DNA from: Archangium violaceum
GTDB taxonomy: Bacteria > Myxococcota > Myxococcia > Myxococcales > Myxococcaceae
Direction: 5' to 3'
Assembly: GCF_016859125.1 (NCBI RefSeq)
Contig: NZ_CP069338.1
Location: forward strand, 6,945,501 to 7,009,500
Length of the DNA stretch: 64,000 bases
Below, piece by piece: positions 1-9,670 of this stretch. The notes below the pieces were generated by a model that was given only the letters and a program-made list of their open reading frames with translations, searched no databases and had not been told where the DNA came from. Made by a program: the position numbers and the translations under genes. Numbering within the stretch: position 1 is the stretch's first letter; each line of letters starts with the position of its first letter.

Positions 1-688
1 GCTTGGACAGGTTCGTCACGGCCGCTTCGGCGGCCTGCTCGGCGGCGGTGAGGAGCTTGTCGGTGAGCAACTGGCCCACGGCGCGTGCGTCCGCGTTGTT
101 GTCGAAGCCGTTCACCACCTCCTCCGAGGGCAGTGACTGCCCCCAGGTGGAGTCCTGGTAGAGGAGGTCGCGCAGGGTGTTGTCGTACTCGAAGCGCGTC
201 AGCATGCGGATCCGCCGCCGGGCGCTGGGGTCGACCTTGTCCGGCTCGCAGGCCACCTGGGTGAAGCCCTCACAGGCTCCCGCGACGCCGTTGATGCGGT
301 CCGCGAAGCGCTGGAAGTCCTCGTAGCGCGTGCCGCCCTGGGCGACGATCGTGCCACCCCCGTGTCCCTGGGGGTGCAGGCCCGCGGGCTTGAGCACGAG
401 CAGGGACTCGTCGTCGAGCAGCTCGCGCGCGAGTCCCCGCACCGTCATGAAGTTGGACTCCACCGCGCCCGGCTCTCCCGGAGGCAGCAGCACCAGGCGT
501 GTCCCGGCCGCGAGCCCATCGGCCTTGTGGCAGGCGATGCACTGCGTGGACATCACCGGCTCCCACAGCCGGGCGCGGAAGAACTCCAGGTCATCGGGGC
601 AGCCGCCCGTGTCGGATTTGCAGGCGGAGAGAAGGGTCGCGGAGAAAAAGAGGGCGCCAAGGGCAGCGAGGTGCCGGGTGGTGAGCAC
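1..688 (-). CDS. DUF1592-type cytochrome c-like lipoprotein (C-terminus outside window)
   Basis: Partial gene; only the first 229 codons lie in the window. I chose a GTG start at 688 because AGGAGG lies about 9 bases upstream and a lipoprotein signal follows directly (LLSAC, Cys23). A haem-binding CxxCH (CIACH, Cys50-His54) follows, then the MLTRFEYDNTLRDLL stretch typical of the DUF1587 segment found in DUF1592/DUF1588/DUF1585 proteins. These multi-domain proteins are common in planctomycetes and myxobacteria and are usually paired with a DUF1552 protein, as here: the DUF1552 gene ends 48 bases upstream on the same strand. Known: the family is exported and its function is not established. 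Inference: an envelope haem protein co-expressed with its DUF1552 partner. Confidence 0.8.
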   Translation of the reverse strand, partial: MLTTRHLAALGALFFSATLLSACKSDTGGCPDDLEFFRARLWEPVMSTQCIACHKADGLAAGTRLVLLPPGEPGAVESNFMTVRGLARELLDDESLLVLKPAGLHPQGHGGGTIVAQGGTRYEDFQRFADRINGVAGACEGFTQVACEPDKVDPSARRRIRMLTRFEYDNTLRDLLYQDSTWGQSLPSEEVVNGFDNNADARAVGQLLTDKLLTAAEQAAEAAVTNLSK

Positions 689-736
689 GGGTCTGCCTCC
701 TAATCGCGAAGGGGGACTGTCAGGGGATGAAGGGGG

Positions 737-2035
737 TCAGACGAGCTCGCTGAGCGGACCGCTGGCCTTGGTGGAATCGCCAAAGGTGTCGATGGAGACG
801 CCCATGGCGTGGCAGACAGAGGTGAGCAGCTTCTGGTGCGGAACGCCGTTGAAGCGGAGGTAGCGTCCGAAGCGCAGGTAGCTGTTCGCGCCCCCGGCGA
901 GCACGAAGGGAACGGAGCGGCAGGTGTGCAGGCGGCTGTCGCCAAGCTCCTTGGCCCAGACCACCAGGGTGGAGTCGAGCATCGTGCCGCTCCCTTCCAG
1001 GTCGGGGCGGGCCGCGAGGGAGTCGAGCAGGTAGGCGAACTGCTCGGCGAACCATCGCTCGCACTTGATGAACTCCCCGAGCCCGAAGGTGTTGGAGTCG
1101 TCCTTGTGGGAGAGCTCGTGGTGGGCCTCGTTGACGCCCGACCAGGTGAAGACCTGGGGCGCGACGGTGTGGGACCACTGGAGCGAGGCCACGCGCGTCA
1201 TGCCACAGGTGAGCGCGCTCACCAGCAGATCCATCTGGGCGCGGCCCACGGTGGGGAAGTTGGCGTTCGCCATGGCGTCCATGGCGATGGGGGCCGTGGC
1301 GGAGGGGCACCCGGGGATCGCCACGGGCTCGGTCAGCCCCTTCTCCGTCTGCCGGAGCGCCTCGAGGTGCTGCTCGAGCTTGCGCTTCTCCTCCGCGCCC
1401 ACCCGCTGGGACAAGTCATTCATCTCGCCACGCACCAGGTCCAGCATGCTCTTGCGCCGCCGCAATTGTTTGTCGGCGGCGGTGGTGTCACCCCCGAGCG
1501 CTCCGAAGAGCCGCTGGAAGGCGTTGCGCGGGTTGTCCTCGGGCGAGACGAAGACACCCGGGGCCGAATACGACATACGCGTCGAACGCGCGGCGCCCCA
1601 GAGGCTCGTCTGCACTCCGAATTCCAGCGATTGGAAGCGCGAGCTCTGGCCCACCTTGCTCGCGATGTATTGATCGACGGACAGGCCCCCCGAGGCATTC
1701 CGCGCGGTGCCTCCGCCGGTGAGCATGTTGGCCATGCCCGCTTCGTGGTTGTCCACCTCCGCGAAGTCGATGCCCTCGCAGACGAGCAGTTTGGACACGT
1801 GGCGGTTGAGCGCCTCCAGCATGCTGCCGGCGGGGAACGAGAAGGCCGTCTCCGTTCCGCTCGGGCGCCAGTGGCGGTGCACCGTGCCATTGGGGGTGAA
1901 GAAGATGATCAGCCGCTTCGCCACCGGCGTCGCCGCCTGGGCTTCTCCGCTGAGGAATCGCAGCAGGGGCGCGGCCAGCAGCGAGGCGCCCAACCCTGCC
2001 GTGAACTGCCTTCGCCCGATCCGAATCATACGCAT
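737..2035 (-). CDS. DUF1552 family Tat-exported protein
   Basis: Protein of about 432 residues. It starts MRMIRIGRRQFTAGLG, where the RRQF twin-arginine motif and the following hydrophobic stretch ending in AQA make a Tat signal, so it is probably exported folded. The body matches the DUF1552 pattern: FFTPNGT near the N-terminus, LLVCEGIDF, then a conserved C-terminal half. An open frame extends 48 codons further upstream, but that part is low-complexity and Arg-rich. The ATG at 2035 (or the one at 2029) has a GGAG ribosome site and places the Tat motif at the N-terminus. It is followed after 48 bases by the DUF1592-type lipoprotein gene, the usual genomic partner. Function of the family is unknown. 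Confidence 0.85.
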   Translation of the reverse strand: MRMIRIGRRQFTAGLGASLLAAPLLRFLSGEAQAATPVAKRLIIFFTPNGTVHRHWRPSGTETAFSFPAGSMLEALNRHVSKLLVCEGIDFAEVDNHEAGMANMLTGGGTARNASGGLSVDQYIASKVGQSSRFQSLEFGVQTSLWGAARSTRMSYSAPGVFVSPEDNPRNAFQRLFGALGGDTTAADKQLRRRKSMLDLVRGEMNDLSQRVGAEEKRKLEQHLEALRQTEKGLTEPVAIPGCPSATAPIAMDAMANANFPTVGRAQMDLLVSALTCGMTRVASLQWSHTVAPQVFTWSGVNEAHHELSHKDDSNTFGLGEFIKCERWFAEQFAYLLDSLAARPDLEGSGTMLDSTLVVWAKELGDSRLHTCRSVPFVLAGGANSYLRFGRYLRFNGVPHQKLLTSVCHAMGVSIDTFGDSTKASGPLSELV

Positions 2036-2577
2036 CGACTCCGTTCCGTGGTTGCGACTCGGCGTCCTGCTCGTGGCAGGTTTGTGGCAATGACTGTCTG
2101 TTGCTGCATGGCGAGACTCTGAGTGTAATGCCTGCTCGCGGCCACGAGAAAGACCCACGCCCGGTGGCTTCGACCACAACTCAAACGCTGTTTTTGATTC
2201 GAGGGCAGGCGGGTGTGAGGCCTTGTGCGACCACGCCTACCCAGCGATTCCCAAGTATGGGGAAAGCTCGGAAAATGTCGAGGCTTTGTAGCTCGGCGGC
2301 ATCGATTCTTCACGGAAAGGCTTTCATGAAAGCCTGGGCAGTGAAGAGGTTTCGCGCGGGTGCCAAATTTCCGTCTGGGTTTAAAGCGCGGCCGTCGGTG
2401 GATGTGCCGTGAAATCAGGAAGAGGGGGCGGCATGAGCGGTTTCCGCGCGGGTGTGCTCGGGGGTGTGCGTGGGTGGGCCGACACCATCCAGGCGGGCAT
2501 CGGACGCGGTCCTCCCTCGCCTTGACATATGCTGAGGGTGCATGATTTGCGTGGATTTCGAACCCGAAGGGGGAGTC
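2036..2577. other. Intergenic region between divergent DUF1552 and chemosensory operons
   Basis: About 540 bases separate two divergent transcription units and should hold promoters for both. I see no convincing gene. The only clear structure is a perfect 18-base palindrome at 2318-2335, listed separately. The stretch around 2190-2400 is noticeably less GC-rich than the flanking genes, as expected for a regulatory region. Confidence 0.5.
2318..2335. promoter_or_regulatory. Perfect 18-bp palindrome, possible operator
   Basis: AGGCTTTCATGAAAGCCT reads the same on both strands with no spacer. It lies in the intergenic space, 260 bases upstream of the first cheW and about 280 bases upstream of the DUF1552 start. 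No T-run follows, and the absence of a loop favours a dimeric-regulator site over a terminator. The binding protein is unknown. Confidence 0.35.
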
Positions 2578-3054
2578 ATGCCCAGGCAGGGGTCGCGCTG
2601 CTTCCTCGTGGTGAGGGCGCAGGAGTGGATGTGCGCGCTGCCGCTCGAGGAAGTGGAGGAGACGATGAGGCCGCTGCCGGTTGCCCCGGTGTCCGCGGCC
2701 CCGTCGTTCGTACGGGGAGTGTGCGTGATGCGCGGCACGCCCGCCCCGGTGGTGAGCCTGACGACGTTGCTGGGCGGAGGCTCGGCGCGGCCCGGTGAGG
2801 GCCAGCGCTTCGTCTCGCTGCGGGTGCCCGAGGGGCGGCTGGCGCTCGAGGTGGATGAGGTGCGCGGCTTGCGCTGGCTGGAGGAGGGCTCCCTGGACTC
2901 GGTGCCGGCCCTGCTGCAGGCCACCGCCAGCGGCCATCTCCAGCACCTGAGCTCGCTGGATGGCCGCCTGCTGGCCGTGCTCGGGGCCTCCCGCCTGTTG
3001 CCCGAGGAGCTCTGGGGCCGCCTGGAGAAGTCCTCCGGACAGGGGGGCGCGTGA
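2578..3054 (+). CDS. cheW: CheW-like coupling protein (first gene of chemosensory operon)
   Basis: About 158 residues with a CheW fold pattern: FLVVRAQEWMCALPLEEVEE, a VRGVCVMRGTPAPVVSL block, then the LEVDEVRGLRWL strand. CheW proteins tether CheA kinase to receptors. An ATG 12 codons earlier (2542) is in frame, but the extra residues do not look like CheW, and the ATG at 2578 follows a GGGGGAG ribosome site. It is the promoter-proximal gene of seven co-oriented chemosensory genes and its TGA overlaps the GTG start of cheR. The operon has two cheW genes, as Wsp-type systems do. Confidence 0.85.
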   Translation: MPRQGSRCFLVVRAQEWMCALPLEEVEETMRPLPVAPVSAAPSFVRGVCVMRGTPAPVVSLTTLLGGGSARPGEGQRFVSLRVPEGRLALEVDEVRGLRWLEEGSLDSVPALLQATASGHLQHLSSLDGRLLAVLGASRLLPEELWGRLEKSSGQGGA

Positions 3055-4487
3055 TCGCCGAGTCTTCACGCCCCGCGCTGGCGCGTTTCGTCGCGCTCGT
3101 GGAAAAGCGTCTGGGCCTGTTCTACGACAAGGCCCAGTGGGGTGAGCTGGAGCCCCTGCTCGCCGAGCGGTCCGCCGGGAGTGGCGTGGAGCGCTACCTC
3201 GAGCAGCTGGCCTCCTCGTCGACACAGCAGGAGGAGTGGAAGGCGCTCGCCGAGCGGCTCACCGTGGGAGAGACGTACTTCCTGCGCCACCCCACCCAGC
3301 TCGAGACGCTGGTGGATCAGGTGCTGCCCTCCTTCCTGCGCCAGACGTCCAACATCCGCGTGCTGTGTGCCGGCTGCTCTTCTGGAGAGGAGCCCTACTC
3401 CGTGGCCCTCCTCGCTCGCGAGCGCGGCCGCGTGGATGCCTCGCGGCTCCGCATCCTCGGCATCGACGTCAACCCGCGTGCCATCTCCCATGCGCGCCGG
3501 GCCTGCTACTCGCCCTGGTCGCTGCGCGCCGTGCCGCTCGCCATGCGCGAGCAGTGGTTCCAGCGTACTCCCGAGGGTTTCTCCCTCCGGCCCCAGGTGC
3601 GCGACCAGGTCATCTTCGAGGAGCGCAACCTCATGGAGGAGGCCCCCGCCTTCTGGGCCCCGGGTTCCTTCCACGCCATCCTCTGCCGCAATGTGATGCT
3701 GTATTTCCCGCCCGAGGCGATGCGGCGGATCATCGCCCGCATGGCGCAGGCGCTGGTCCCCGGCGGCTACCTCTTCCTCGGGCCCAGCGAGACGCTGCGC
3801 GGCATCTCCGATGATTTCGAGCTGCTGCGCGGCGGAGACGCCTTCTACTACCGGCTGCGGCAACCGGCGCAGGCCAGCGCCTCGGCCCTGGCCATGGCGC
3901 CGCCCGCGGCCCTCCAGCGGACGTCGTCACAGGTGACGTTTCCGGTGGTCGTGCCTCCCGCGCCGGCTCCGGCTCCAGCGCCGGACGGGGTGGACGGGGT
4001 GCTGCATCTGCTCGCGGCGGAGCGCTACACCGAGGCCTGGTCGCTCCTGGAGTCGCTGCCCCAGTTGCCCCCGTCCTCGCAACCCAGGGCCCTGCTGCTG
4101 CGCGCGGTGCTTCACCTGCACGCCGGGCGCCTGGGACAGGCCGAGCAGCTGGGCCGGCAGCTCGCCGCGACGAGTGTCACCGAGGCCCCGGCCCACTACC
4201 TCCTGGGGCTGTGTCTGGAGCAGTTCGGAGACGAGGTCGGTGCCCGCGGCCGGTACGTCGCGTCCGTGCGCGCGGATCCCACCTTCGCCCTGGGCCAGCT
4301 GCGCGCGGGAACGCTGGCGCGCCGGGCCGGTGACGTGGTCGAGGCCCGGGTGGCCCTGCGCATGGCGCTCTCCCTGTTACCCCAGGAGAAGCCCCTGTAC
4401 CTGTCGCTCTTCGGTGGTGGCTTCGGCCGTCATGGCCTGATGCAAGTGGTCCTGCAGGAGCTGCAGGCCTGTACGGAGGTCCCATGA
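3051..4487 (+). CDS. cheR: CheR receptor methyltransferase with C-terminal TPR region
   Basis: 478 residues. The N-terminal half is a CheR methyltransferase, which methylates receptor glutamates using S-adenosylmethionine. Seen: GETYFLRHP at about 73-81, the SAM-binding loop CAGCSSGEEPYS at 106-117, and CRNVMLYFP near 210. After a Pro/Ala-rich linker (about 285-310) the C-terminal 160 residues form helical repeats of TPR type (ALLLRAVLHLHAGRLGQAEQL, then APAHYLLGLCLEQFGD). A CheR-TPR fusion is typical of WspC-like and FrzF-like enzymes. The GTG start overlaps the preceding stop and the gene's own stop overlaps the next ATG, so translation is probably coupled. Confidence 0.93.
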   Translation: MIAESSRPALARFVALVEKRLGLFYDKAQWGELEPLLAERSAGSGVERYLEQLASSSTQQEEWKALAERLTVGETYFLRHPTQLETLVDQVLPSFLRQTSNIRVLCAGCSSGEEPYSVALLARERGRVDASRLRILGIDVNPRAISHARRACYSPWSLRAVPLAMREQWFQRTPEGFSLRPQVRDQVIFEERNLMEEAPAFWAPGSFHAILCRNVMLYFPPEAMRRIIARMAQALVPGGYLFLGPSETLRGISDDFELLRGGDAFYYRLRQPAQASASALAMAPPAALQRTSSQVTFPVVVPPAPAPAPAPDGVDGVLHLLAAERYTEAWSLLESLPQLPPSSQPRALLLRAVLHLHAGRLGQAEQLGRQLAATSVTEAPAHYLLGLCLEQFGDEVGARGRYVASVRADPTFALGQLRAGTLARRAGDVVEARVALRMALSLLPQEKPLYLSLFGGGFGRHGLMQVVLQELQACTEVP

Positions 4488-5020
4488 GTCTGCCTCGCTC
4501 CCGGGTGTCCCTGCGGCTGGACGAGCTGCGTGACAGCTTCGACTCCTCCTTCTCTCGTCCGCCCCCTCCGCGGCAGGAGCCCGGCGAGGCGCTGCTGCGG
4601 CTGCGCGTGGGAGGCGCCCCCCTGGCCGTGCGGCTGGGACACCTTTCCGGCCTCCACCTCATGCCCCGTCTGGTGGGCCTGCCGGGTGCTCCGGCCGCGT
4701 TGCTGGGGCTGGCGGGGCTCCGGGGCCAGCTCATCGCCGTGCATGACCTGGCGGCGCTGCTGGGCCTGCAGTCCAGTGAGCCTCCGCGCTGGTTGCTGCT
4801 GGCCGGTGGTGCCCGGCGCGTGGGGCTGGCGGCGGCGGGGTTCGAGGGGCAGATGCGCGCCACCTCGGAGCAGATGCGGCCCGGTGGTAGCTCCTCCACC
4901 CACCCCTTGTTGAGCACCAGTGTTCTCCTTCCGGACGTGCCCCCGTTGCCGGTGCTCGATGTCGACTCTCTCGTGAGAAAGTTGCTGGAGGACGCCTCCG
5001 CGCTCCAGCAGGGGAGATGA
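4484..5020 (+). CDS. cheW: Second CheW-like coupling protein (WspD-like position)
   Basis: 178 residues. After about 35 variable residues comes a CheW domain: [39 protein letters not shown] and a diverged C-terminal half. The ATG overlaps the cheR stop (ATGA) and has GGAGG just upstream. Two different CheW proteins in one operon, one on each side of a CheR-TPR gene, is the Wsp arrangement, where one coupler serves the receptor-kinase complex and the role of the second is less clear. The receptor gene starts inside its stop codon. Confidence 0.85.
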   Translation: MSLPRSRVSLRLDELRDSFDSSFSRPPPPRQEPGEALLRLRVGGAPLAVRLGHLSGLHLMPRLVGLPGAPAALLGLAGLRGQLIAVHDLAALLGLQSSEPPRWLLLAGGARRVGLAAAGFEGQMRATSEQMRPGGSSSTHPLLSTSVLLPDVPPLPVLDVDSLVRKLLEDASALQQGR

Positions 5021-6495
5021 TGAAGATGTTCTCGAAATGGACGCTGGTCCGGCAGTTCGCCGCCGCGGTCGCCATGGTGGTGGTGCTGATCGGCCTCTTC
5101 GTCTACATGGCCCTCAAGAGCACCCGGGACTTCACGGGCGCCGCCGTCGCCGTGGGGCACTCCCACCAGGTCATCAATGGACTGGAGCGGGTCCTCTCCA
5201 GCGCCAAGGACGCGGAGACGGGGCACCGTGGCTACATCCTCACCGGGAATGACTCCTACCTCGCGCCCTACCTCGAGGCGCGGCGTGATCTGGAGGTGGA
5301 GCTCGAGCGCGTGCGCGAGCTCGTCGCCGACAACGCCCAGCAGACCGGACGCCTGGAGACGTTGCGCTCCCTCCTCATGCGGAAGTTGGACGGCCTGCAG
5401 GCCAACATCGAGCTGCGCCGCACCCAGGGCTTCGACGCCGCCCTGGCCGCCATCAACACCGGTGAGAGCAAGGCGCTGATGGATGCCACCCGGAAGGCGG
5501 TGGAGGAGCTGCGTCAGGCGGAGTTGCGGCTGCTCGAGGCGCGCCAGGAGCAGCTCGATCGCGACGCGGATTCCTTCGAGGGGCTCTACAAGTGGGGCGG
5601 GGTCGTGGCGGTCCTCCTCGTCGTGTTCGCCGCCTCCCTGGTGGGCGCCGGCCTGCAGAAGAAGATCGGCTCGGCCATCGCGCAGGTGCAGGGCTCCTCG
5701 GCGGAGCTTCAGTCGGCGGCCTCGCAGCAGGCCACGGGCGCGCGCGAGCAGGCCTCGGCCACCACGGAGATCTCCACCACCGTCAAGGAGCTGCTGTCCA
5801 CCTCGCGGCAGATCGCCTCCAGCGCGCAGCAGGTGGCCCGTGTGGCGGACGAGACGGCCGGCGCCGCCCGCACCGGCAACGAGACGGTGCATCATGCCCA
5901 GGAGGCCATCGACACGGTGCGCCGCCAGGTGGACGCCATCGTCAACCACATGCTGGAGCTGGGCAAGCGCTCGCAGGAGATCGGCGGCATCCTCGACATC
6001 ATCAACGAGCTGGCCGAGCAGACGAACATCCTCGCCATCAACGCCACCATCGAGAGCGCCGGCGCCGGTGAGCACGGCAAGCGCTTCGCCGTGGTGGCCG
6101 AGGAGATCCGCAAGCTGGCGGACCGCGTGGGGGGCGCCACCAAGGACATCCGCGTGCTCATCGATGAAATCCGCGCCGCCTCCAACACCACCATCATGGC
6201 CACCGAGGATGGCTCCAAGGCGGTGCAGAGCAGCGCCCGGCAGTTCTCCGATGTGGCGGGCAGCTTCCGGCACATCGCGGAGCTGGTTCGCGCCAACCTG
6301 GACGTGGCGCGCGAAATCGAGCTGAGCACCCAGCAGCAGACGACGGCGGTGGAGCAGGTGAGCACCGCCATCCTCGAGGTGGCCCAGACGGCGCGTCAGG
6401 CCGAGTCCACCTCCGGGCAGACGCTGCAGACGGCCACCCGGCTCATCGAACTCTCCAAGCAGCTCAACGCCATCATCGATTCGCGCGCCTCATGA
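5017..6495 (+). CDS. Methyl-accepting chemotaxis receptor with CHASE3 sensor
   Basis: 492 residues. A first membrane helix (about 12-32) is followed by a CHASE3-type periplasmic domain to about 185; [18 protein letters not shown] is its hallmark. A second membrane helix (about 194-216) leads directly into the signalling coiled coil; I see no clear HAMP. The kinase-contacting hairpin tip is well conserved ([15 protein letters not shown], about 334-348, then [16 protein letters not shown]). The absence of a recognisable HAMP is unusual for a transmembrane receptor. It should signal through the two CheW proteins to the CheA encoded next. Several ATGs cluster at 5017-5028, so the exact start is uncertain by a few codons. 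Confidence 0.92.
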   Translation: MMKMFSKWTLVRQFAAAVAMVVVLIGLFVYMALKSTRDFTGAAVAVGHSHQVINGLERVLSSAKDAETGHRGYILTGNDSYLAPYLEARRDLEVELERVRELVADNAQQTGRLETLRSLLMRKLDGLQANIELRRTQGFDAALAAINTGESKALMDATRKAVEELRQAELRLLEARQEQLDRDADSFEGLYKWGGVVAVLLVVFAASLVGAGLQKKIGSAIAQVQGSSAELQSAASQQATGAREQASATTEISTTVKELLSTSRQIASSAQQVARVADETAGAARTGNETVHHAQEAIDTVRRQVDAIVNHMLELGKRSQEIGGILDIINELAEQTNILAINATIESAGAGEHGKRFAVVAEEIRKLADRVGGATKDIRVLIDEIRAASNTTIMATEDGSKAVQSSARQFSDVAGSFRHIAELVRANLDVAREIELSTQQQTTAVEQVSTAILEVAQTARQAESTSGQTLQTATRLIELSKQLNAIIDSRAS

Positions 6496-8612
6496 GCCTG
6501 GACAGCGATCCCTACCGCTACTTTCGCATCGAGGCCCGGGAGCTGATCGAGCAGCTCACGCAGGGCCTGTTCTCCCTCGCGGATGGAGAGGGAGGGGCGC
6601 AGGCCGTGCCGGAGCTCTTCCGCTATGCGCACACCCTCAAGGGGGCCGCGCGGGTGGTGGGCCAGGTGCGCATGGCGGAGATGGCGCACGCGGTGGAGGA
6701 CGCGCTGTCGCCCTACCGCAACAGCGGCGCTTCCCTGCCCGTCGACAGCGTGCACGAGTTCCTGCGCCTCGTGGGTCAGATGGCGGAAGCGCTGGACGAG
6801 CTGGAGGCTCCGGCGCCCGCTCCCGCCCAGGAGGAACAGGCCCAGTCCCAGGAGGGGGCCCCCGCGTTGGCGCTCCCCGAGGCACCGTCCTCCGAGGTGG
6901 TGCGCGTGGAGTTGGAGCGGCTGGACACGCTGCTGGAGGGCCTGTCCGAGGCGGTGGTGCAGCTGGGCGGTCTGCGCGGGGCGGTGGAGTCGCTGACGCA
7001 GGCCCAGCACGGTGCCGGCAGCCTCATCGCGCAGCTCACCGCGCCGGTGGCCTCCAGTGGCTCGCCCGCCGAGCGGGCCCGGTGGCTGTCTCGCGTCCTG
7101 GCCGTGGCCGAGAGCCTGCGCTCCTCGCTGGTGAAGGCGGGGCGGCAGCTCGGCGGTGGGCTGGGGCAGGTGGAGTCGGAGCTGGCGCGGCTTCGGGACG
7201 GGGCCAACACCCTGCGGCTCGTTCCGACGCAGACGCTCTTCGGACCGATGGAGCTGGCCGCTCGCGACGCGGCCGCCTCGCTGGGCCGCCAGGTGGAGGT
7301 GGACGCGGAGGGCGGGGACATCCAGATCGACGGGCACGTGCTGGCGGCGGTCCGTCAGGCGCTGGTGCACGTGGTGCGCAACGCGGTGGACCATGGGCTG
7401 GAGACGCCCGACGAGCGGCGGGCGGTGGGCAAGTCGCCCACGGGCCGTTTCTCGGTGAAGGTCCAGCGGCGCGGTGGACGCGTCTCCTTCCAATGCGAGG
7501 ACGACGGGCGCGGCGTGGACCTGGGGCGGATCCGCCAGGTGGCGGTGGAGCGCGGCGTGGTCTCCGCGTCCGAGGCGGACGCCCTGGACGAGCAGGGGTT
7601 GCTGGAGCTGCTCTTCCAGCCCGGTTTCAGCACGGCGCGAGCCATCACCGAGGTGTCCGGCCGTGGCGTGGGGTTGGACGTGGTGCGGGACACGGTCCGC
7701 CGGCTCAAGGGCGAGGTGCACATCTCCTCCCGGCCCGGGCTGGGGACGTGCATCACGCTGGAGGTGCCCCTCACGCTGGCCTCGTTGGAGGTGCTGGGGG
7801 TGGAGGCCGGCGGGCAGCGTCTGCTGGTGCCCCTGGAGGCCCTGAGCGGCGCCATCCACCTGCCAGCCGAGGCCGTCACCTGGACGGGGGCTCGCGCCTG
7901 CATCTCCTTCGCGGGCGAGGTGCTGCCCTTCCTCCCCCTGGTGGATGCGCTGGGGCGCGCGGGGACGGGACAGCGGCCCCGGGCCTGGTCCGTCCTGGTG
8001 CTCGACGCGGGCGCGGCGGGCCGGGCCGCGCTGGGCGTGGAGAAGCTGCTGGGCATTTCCCGCCGGGTGAGCCGGCCCCTGCCCGCGACCGTGCCCCCGC
8101 TGCCGATGGTGGCGGGTGCCAGCTTCGACGAGCAGGGCGTTCCCCTGTTGCTGCTCGACGCGGCCGGCCTGGTGCGTCTGGTGCAGGCGGGCTCCTCGGG
8201 CGGGCCTCCCAAGGCGCGCGCCGTGCAGCGGCACCTCATCCTCGTGGTGGATGACTCCGTCACCACCCGGATGCTGGAGAAGAGCATCCTCGAGGCCGCC
8301 GGCTATCAGGTGGAGCTGGCCGCCTCCGGCGAGGAGGGCCTGGAGAAGATCCAGCGTGGTGGCCACTCCCTGCTCATCGTCGACGTGGAGATGCCGGGGA
8401 TGACGGGTCTGGACGTCACCCGCCGCATCCGCTCCATGCCCGCGCTGCAGTCCCTGCCCATCCTCATGGTGTCCTCGCTGGCCACGGAGGAGGACAAGCG
8501 GCGCGGCCGGGAAGCGGGCGTGTCGGCCTACATCGTCAAGGGAGAGTTCCAGCAGCACGGCTTCCTCGACACGGTCGCCCGTCTGACGGCCTCCTCGCGG
8601 AGGTCCACGTGA
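6492..8612 (+). CDS. cheA: CheA histidine kinase with C-terminal receiver (WspE/FrzE-like)
   Basis: 706 residues. Domains in order: Hpt with phosphorylatable His47 ([13 protein letters not shown]), dimerisation region, HATPase ([17 protein letters not shown]-box, [19 protein letters not shown]), a CheW-like regulatory domain (about 440-570), and a receiver at about 585-700 (VVDDSVTT, phospho-acceptor in IVDVEMPG near residue 631, Lys in YIVKGEF). Between Hpt and kinase core there is a short Ala/Pro/Gln linker and no P2 domain that I recognise. CheA-REC fusions can pass phosphate within the protein, as FrzE and WspE do. Start and stop codons overlap those of its neighbours. Confidence 0.95.
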   Translation: MSLDSDPYRYFRIEARELIEQLTQGLFSLADGEGGAQAVPELFRYAHTLKGAARVVGQVRMAEMAHAVEDALSPYRNSGASLPVDSVHEFLRLVGQMAEALDELEAPAPAPAQEEQAQSQEGAPALALPEAPSSEVVRVELERLDTLLEGLSEAVVQLGGLRGAVESLTQAQHGAGSLIAQLTAPVASSGSPAERARWLSRVLAVAESLRSSLVKAGRQLGGGLGQVESELARLRDGANTLRLVPTQTLFGPMELAARDAAASLGRQVEVDAEGGDIQIDGHVLAAVRQALVHVVRNAVDHGLETPDERRAVGKSPTGRFSVKVQRRGGRVSFQCEDDGRGVDLGRIRQVAVERGVVSASEADALDEQGLLELLFQPGFSTARAITEVSGRGVGLDVVRDTVRRLKGEVHISSRPGLGTCITLEVPLTLASLEVLGVEAGGQRLLVPLEALSGAIHLPAEAVTWTGARACISFAGEVLPFLPLVDALGRAGTGQRPRAWSVLVLDAGAAGRAALGVEKLLGISRRVSRPLPATVPPLPMVAGASFDEQGVPLLLLDAAGLVRLVQAGSSGGPPKARAVQRHLILVVDDSVTTRMLEKSILEAAGYQVELAASGEEGLEKIQRGGHSLLIVDVEMPGMTGLDVTRRIRSMPALQSLPILMVSSLATEEDKRRGREAGVSAYIVKGEFQQHGFLDTVARLTASSRRST

Positions 8613-9670
8613 ACCGTCTGCGGGTCCTCATCGTCGACGACTCGCTGACAGTACGCCGCCGGCTCGCGGATGCCTTCGCGTTCGACACCTCGTGCGAGGT
8701 GGTGGGCGAGGCCTCCGATGGTCAACAGGCCTTCGAGCAGTGCCAGCGCCTGCGTCCGGACGTGGTGACGATGGACCTGGTGATGCCGAAGGTGGACGGG
8801 CTGCGGGCCACCGAGCTCATCATGGCCCATTGTCCCACCCCCATCGTCGTTCTCTCAGCGGCTGAGAATCGCACGGAAGGCCTGCGGACGATGGACGCGC
8901 TGGCCGCGGGGGCGGTGGACGCGGTGGACAAGCCCTCGGGACTCCTGGACGCGAAGTGGATGGGGATGTTGTTGTCGCGGGTGCGGGTGGCGGCGCGGGT
9001 GCGGGTCATCACCCACGTCCGGGCCCGGTTGCGGCTGGAGGAACCACATCCTCCGCCCCGGGTGACGGCACCTCCGGTGCCCCCTCGGCTGCTCGTGATG
9101 GGAGCGTCCACGGGCGGTCCGGCCGCCGTGCGCCACATCCTCCGCGCCCTGCCGGCGGGCTTCCCGCTGCCGGTGCTGCTGGTCCTGCACATCACCGAGC
9201 ACTTCGATACCGCCATGGCCGAGTGGCTGGAGGCGCAGAGTGGACTGTCGGTGCGCAACGCGGTGGACGGAGAGTTGCTACCCTTGCCGGGCCGGTTGAA
9301 TGTGCGGATGGCGCCGGGTAACCGGCACCTGGTGGTCAAGGGCGGGCGGTTGCGGGTGGTGGACGGGCCGGAGCGGCATTCGTGCCGGCCCTCGGTGGAC
9401 GAGCTCTTCGAGTCCGTGGCTCGGGAGCTGGGGGCGGCCGCCATCGGTTGTTTGCTGACGGGCATGGGACGGGACGGCGCGGAGGGGTTGGCGGCATTGA
9501 GACGCGCGGGCGCGGCGACAGTGGTGGAGGATGAATCGACCTGCGTGGTATTCGGCATGCCCCGGGAAGCCATCCGGCTGGGGGCGGCACAGCATGTGGT
9601 GGGGCTGACGGACATCCCACCCCTGCTGACGGCGCTCGCGCGAGCGGGCGCCAGGGAAGGAACGGCATGA
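8609..9670 (+). CDS. cheB: CheB receptor methylesterase / response regulator
   Basis: 353 residues. The N-terminal receiver has VLIVDDSLTVRR and acceptor Asp56 (TMDLVMPKVDG). The C-terminal methylesterase has its catalytic residues in view: Ser in GASTGGPAAV (about 165), His in LVLHITEHF and Asp in GMGRDGAEGL. It removes methyl groups from the receptor, opposing the CheR of this operon, and is activated by phosphorylation from CheA. GTG start inside the cheA stop; overlaps the next gene by ATGA. Confidence 0.95.
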   Translation: MNRLRVLIVDDSLTVRRRLADAFAFDTSCEVVGEASDGQQAFEQCQRLRPDVVTMDLVMPKVDGLRATELIMAHCPTPIVVLSAAENRTEGLRTMDALAAGAVDAVDKPSGLLDAKWMGMLLSRVRVAARVRVITHVRARLRLEEPHPPPRVTAPPVPPRLLVMGASTGGPAAVRHILRALPAGFPLPVLLVLHITEHFDTAMAEWLEAQSGLSVRNAVDGELLPLPGRLNVRMAPGNRHLVVKGGRLRVVDGPERHSCRPSVDELFESVARELGAAAIGCLLTGMGRDGAEGLAALRRAGAATVVEDESTCVVFGMPREAIRLGAAQHVVGLTDIPPLLTALARAGAREGTA

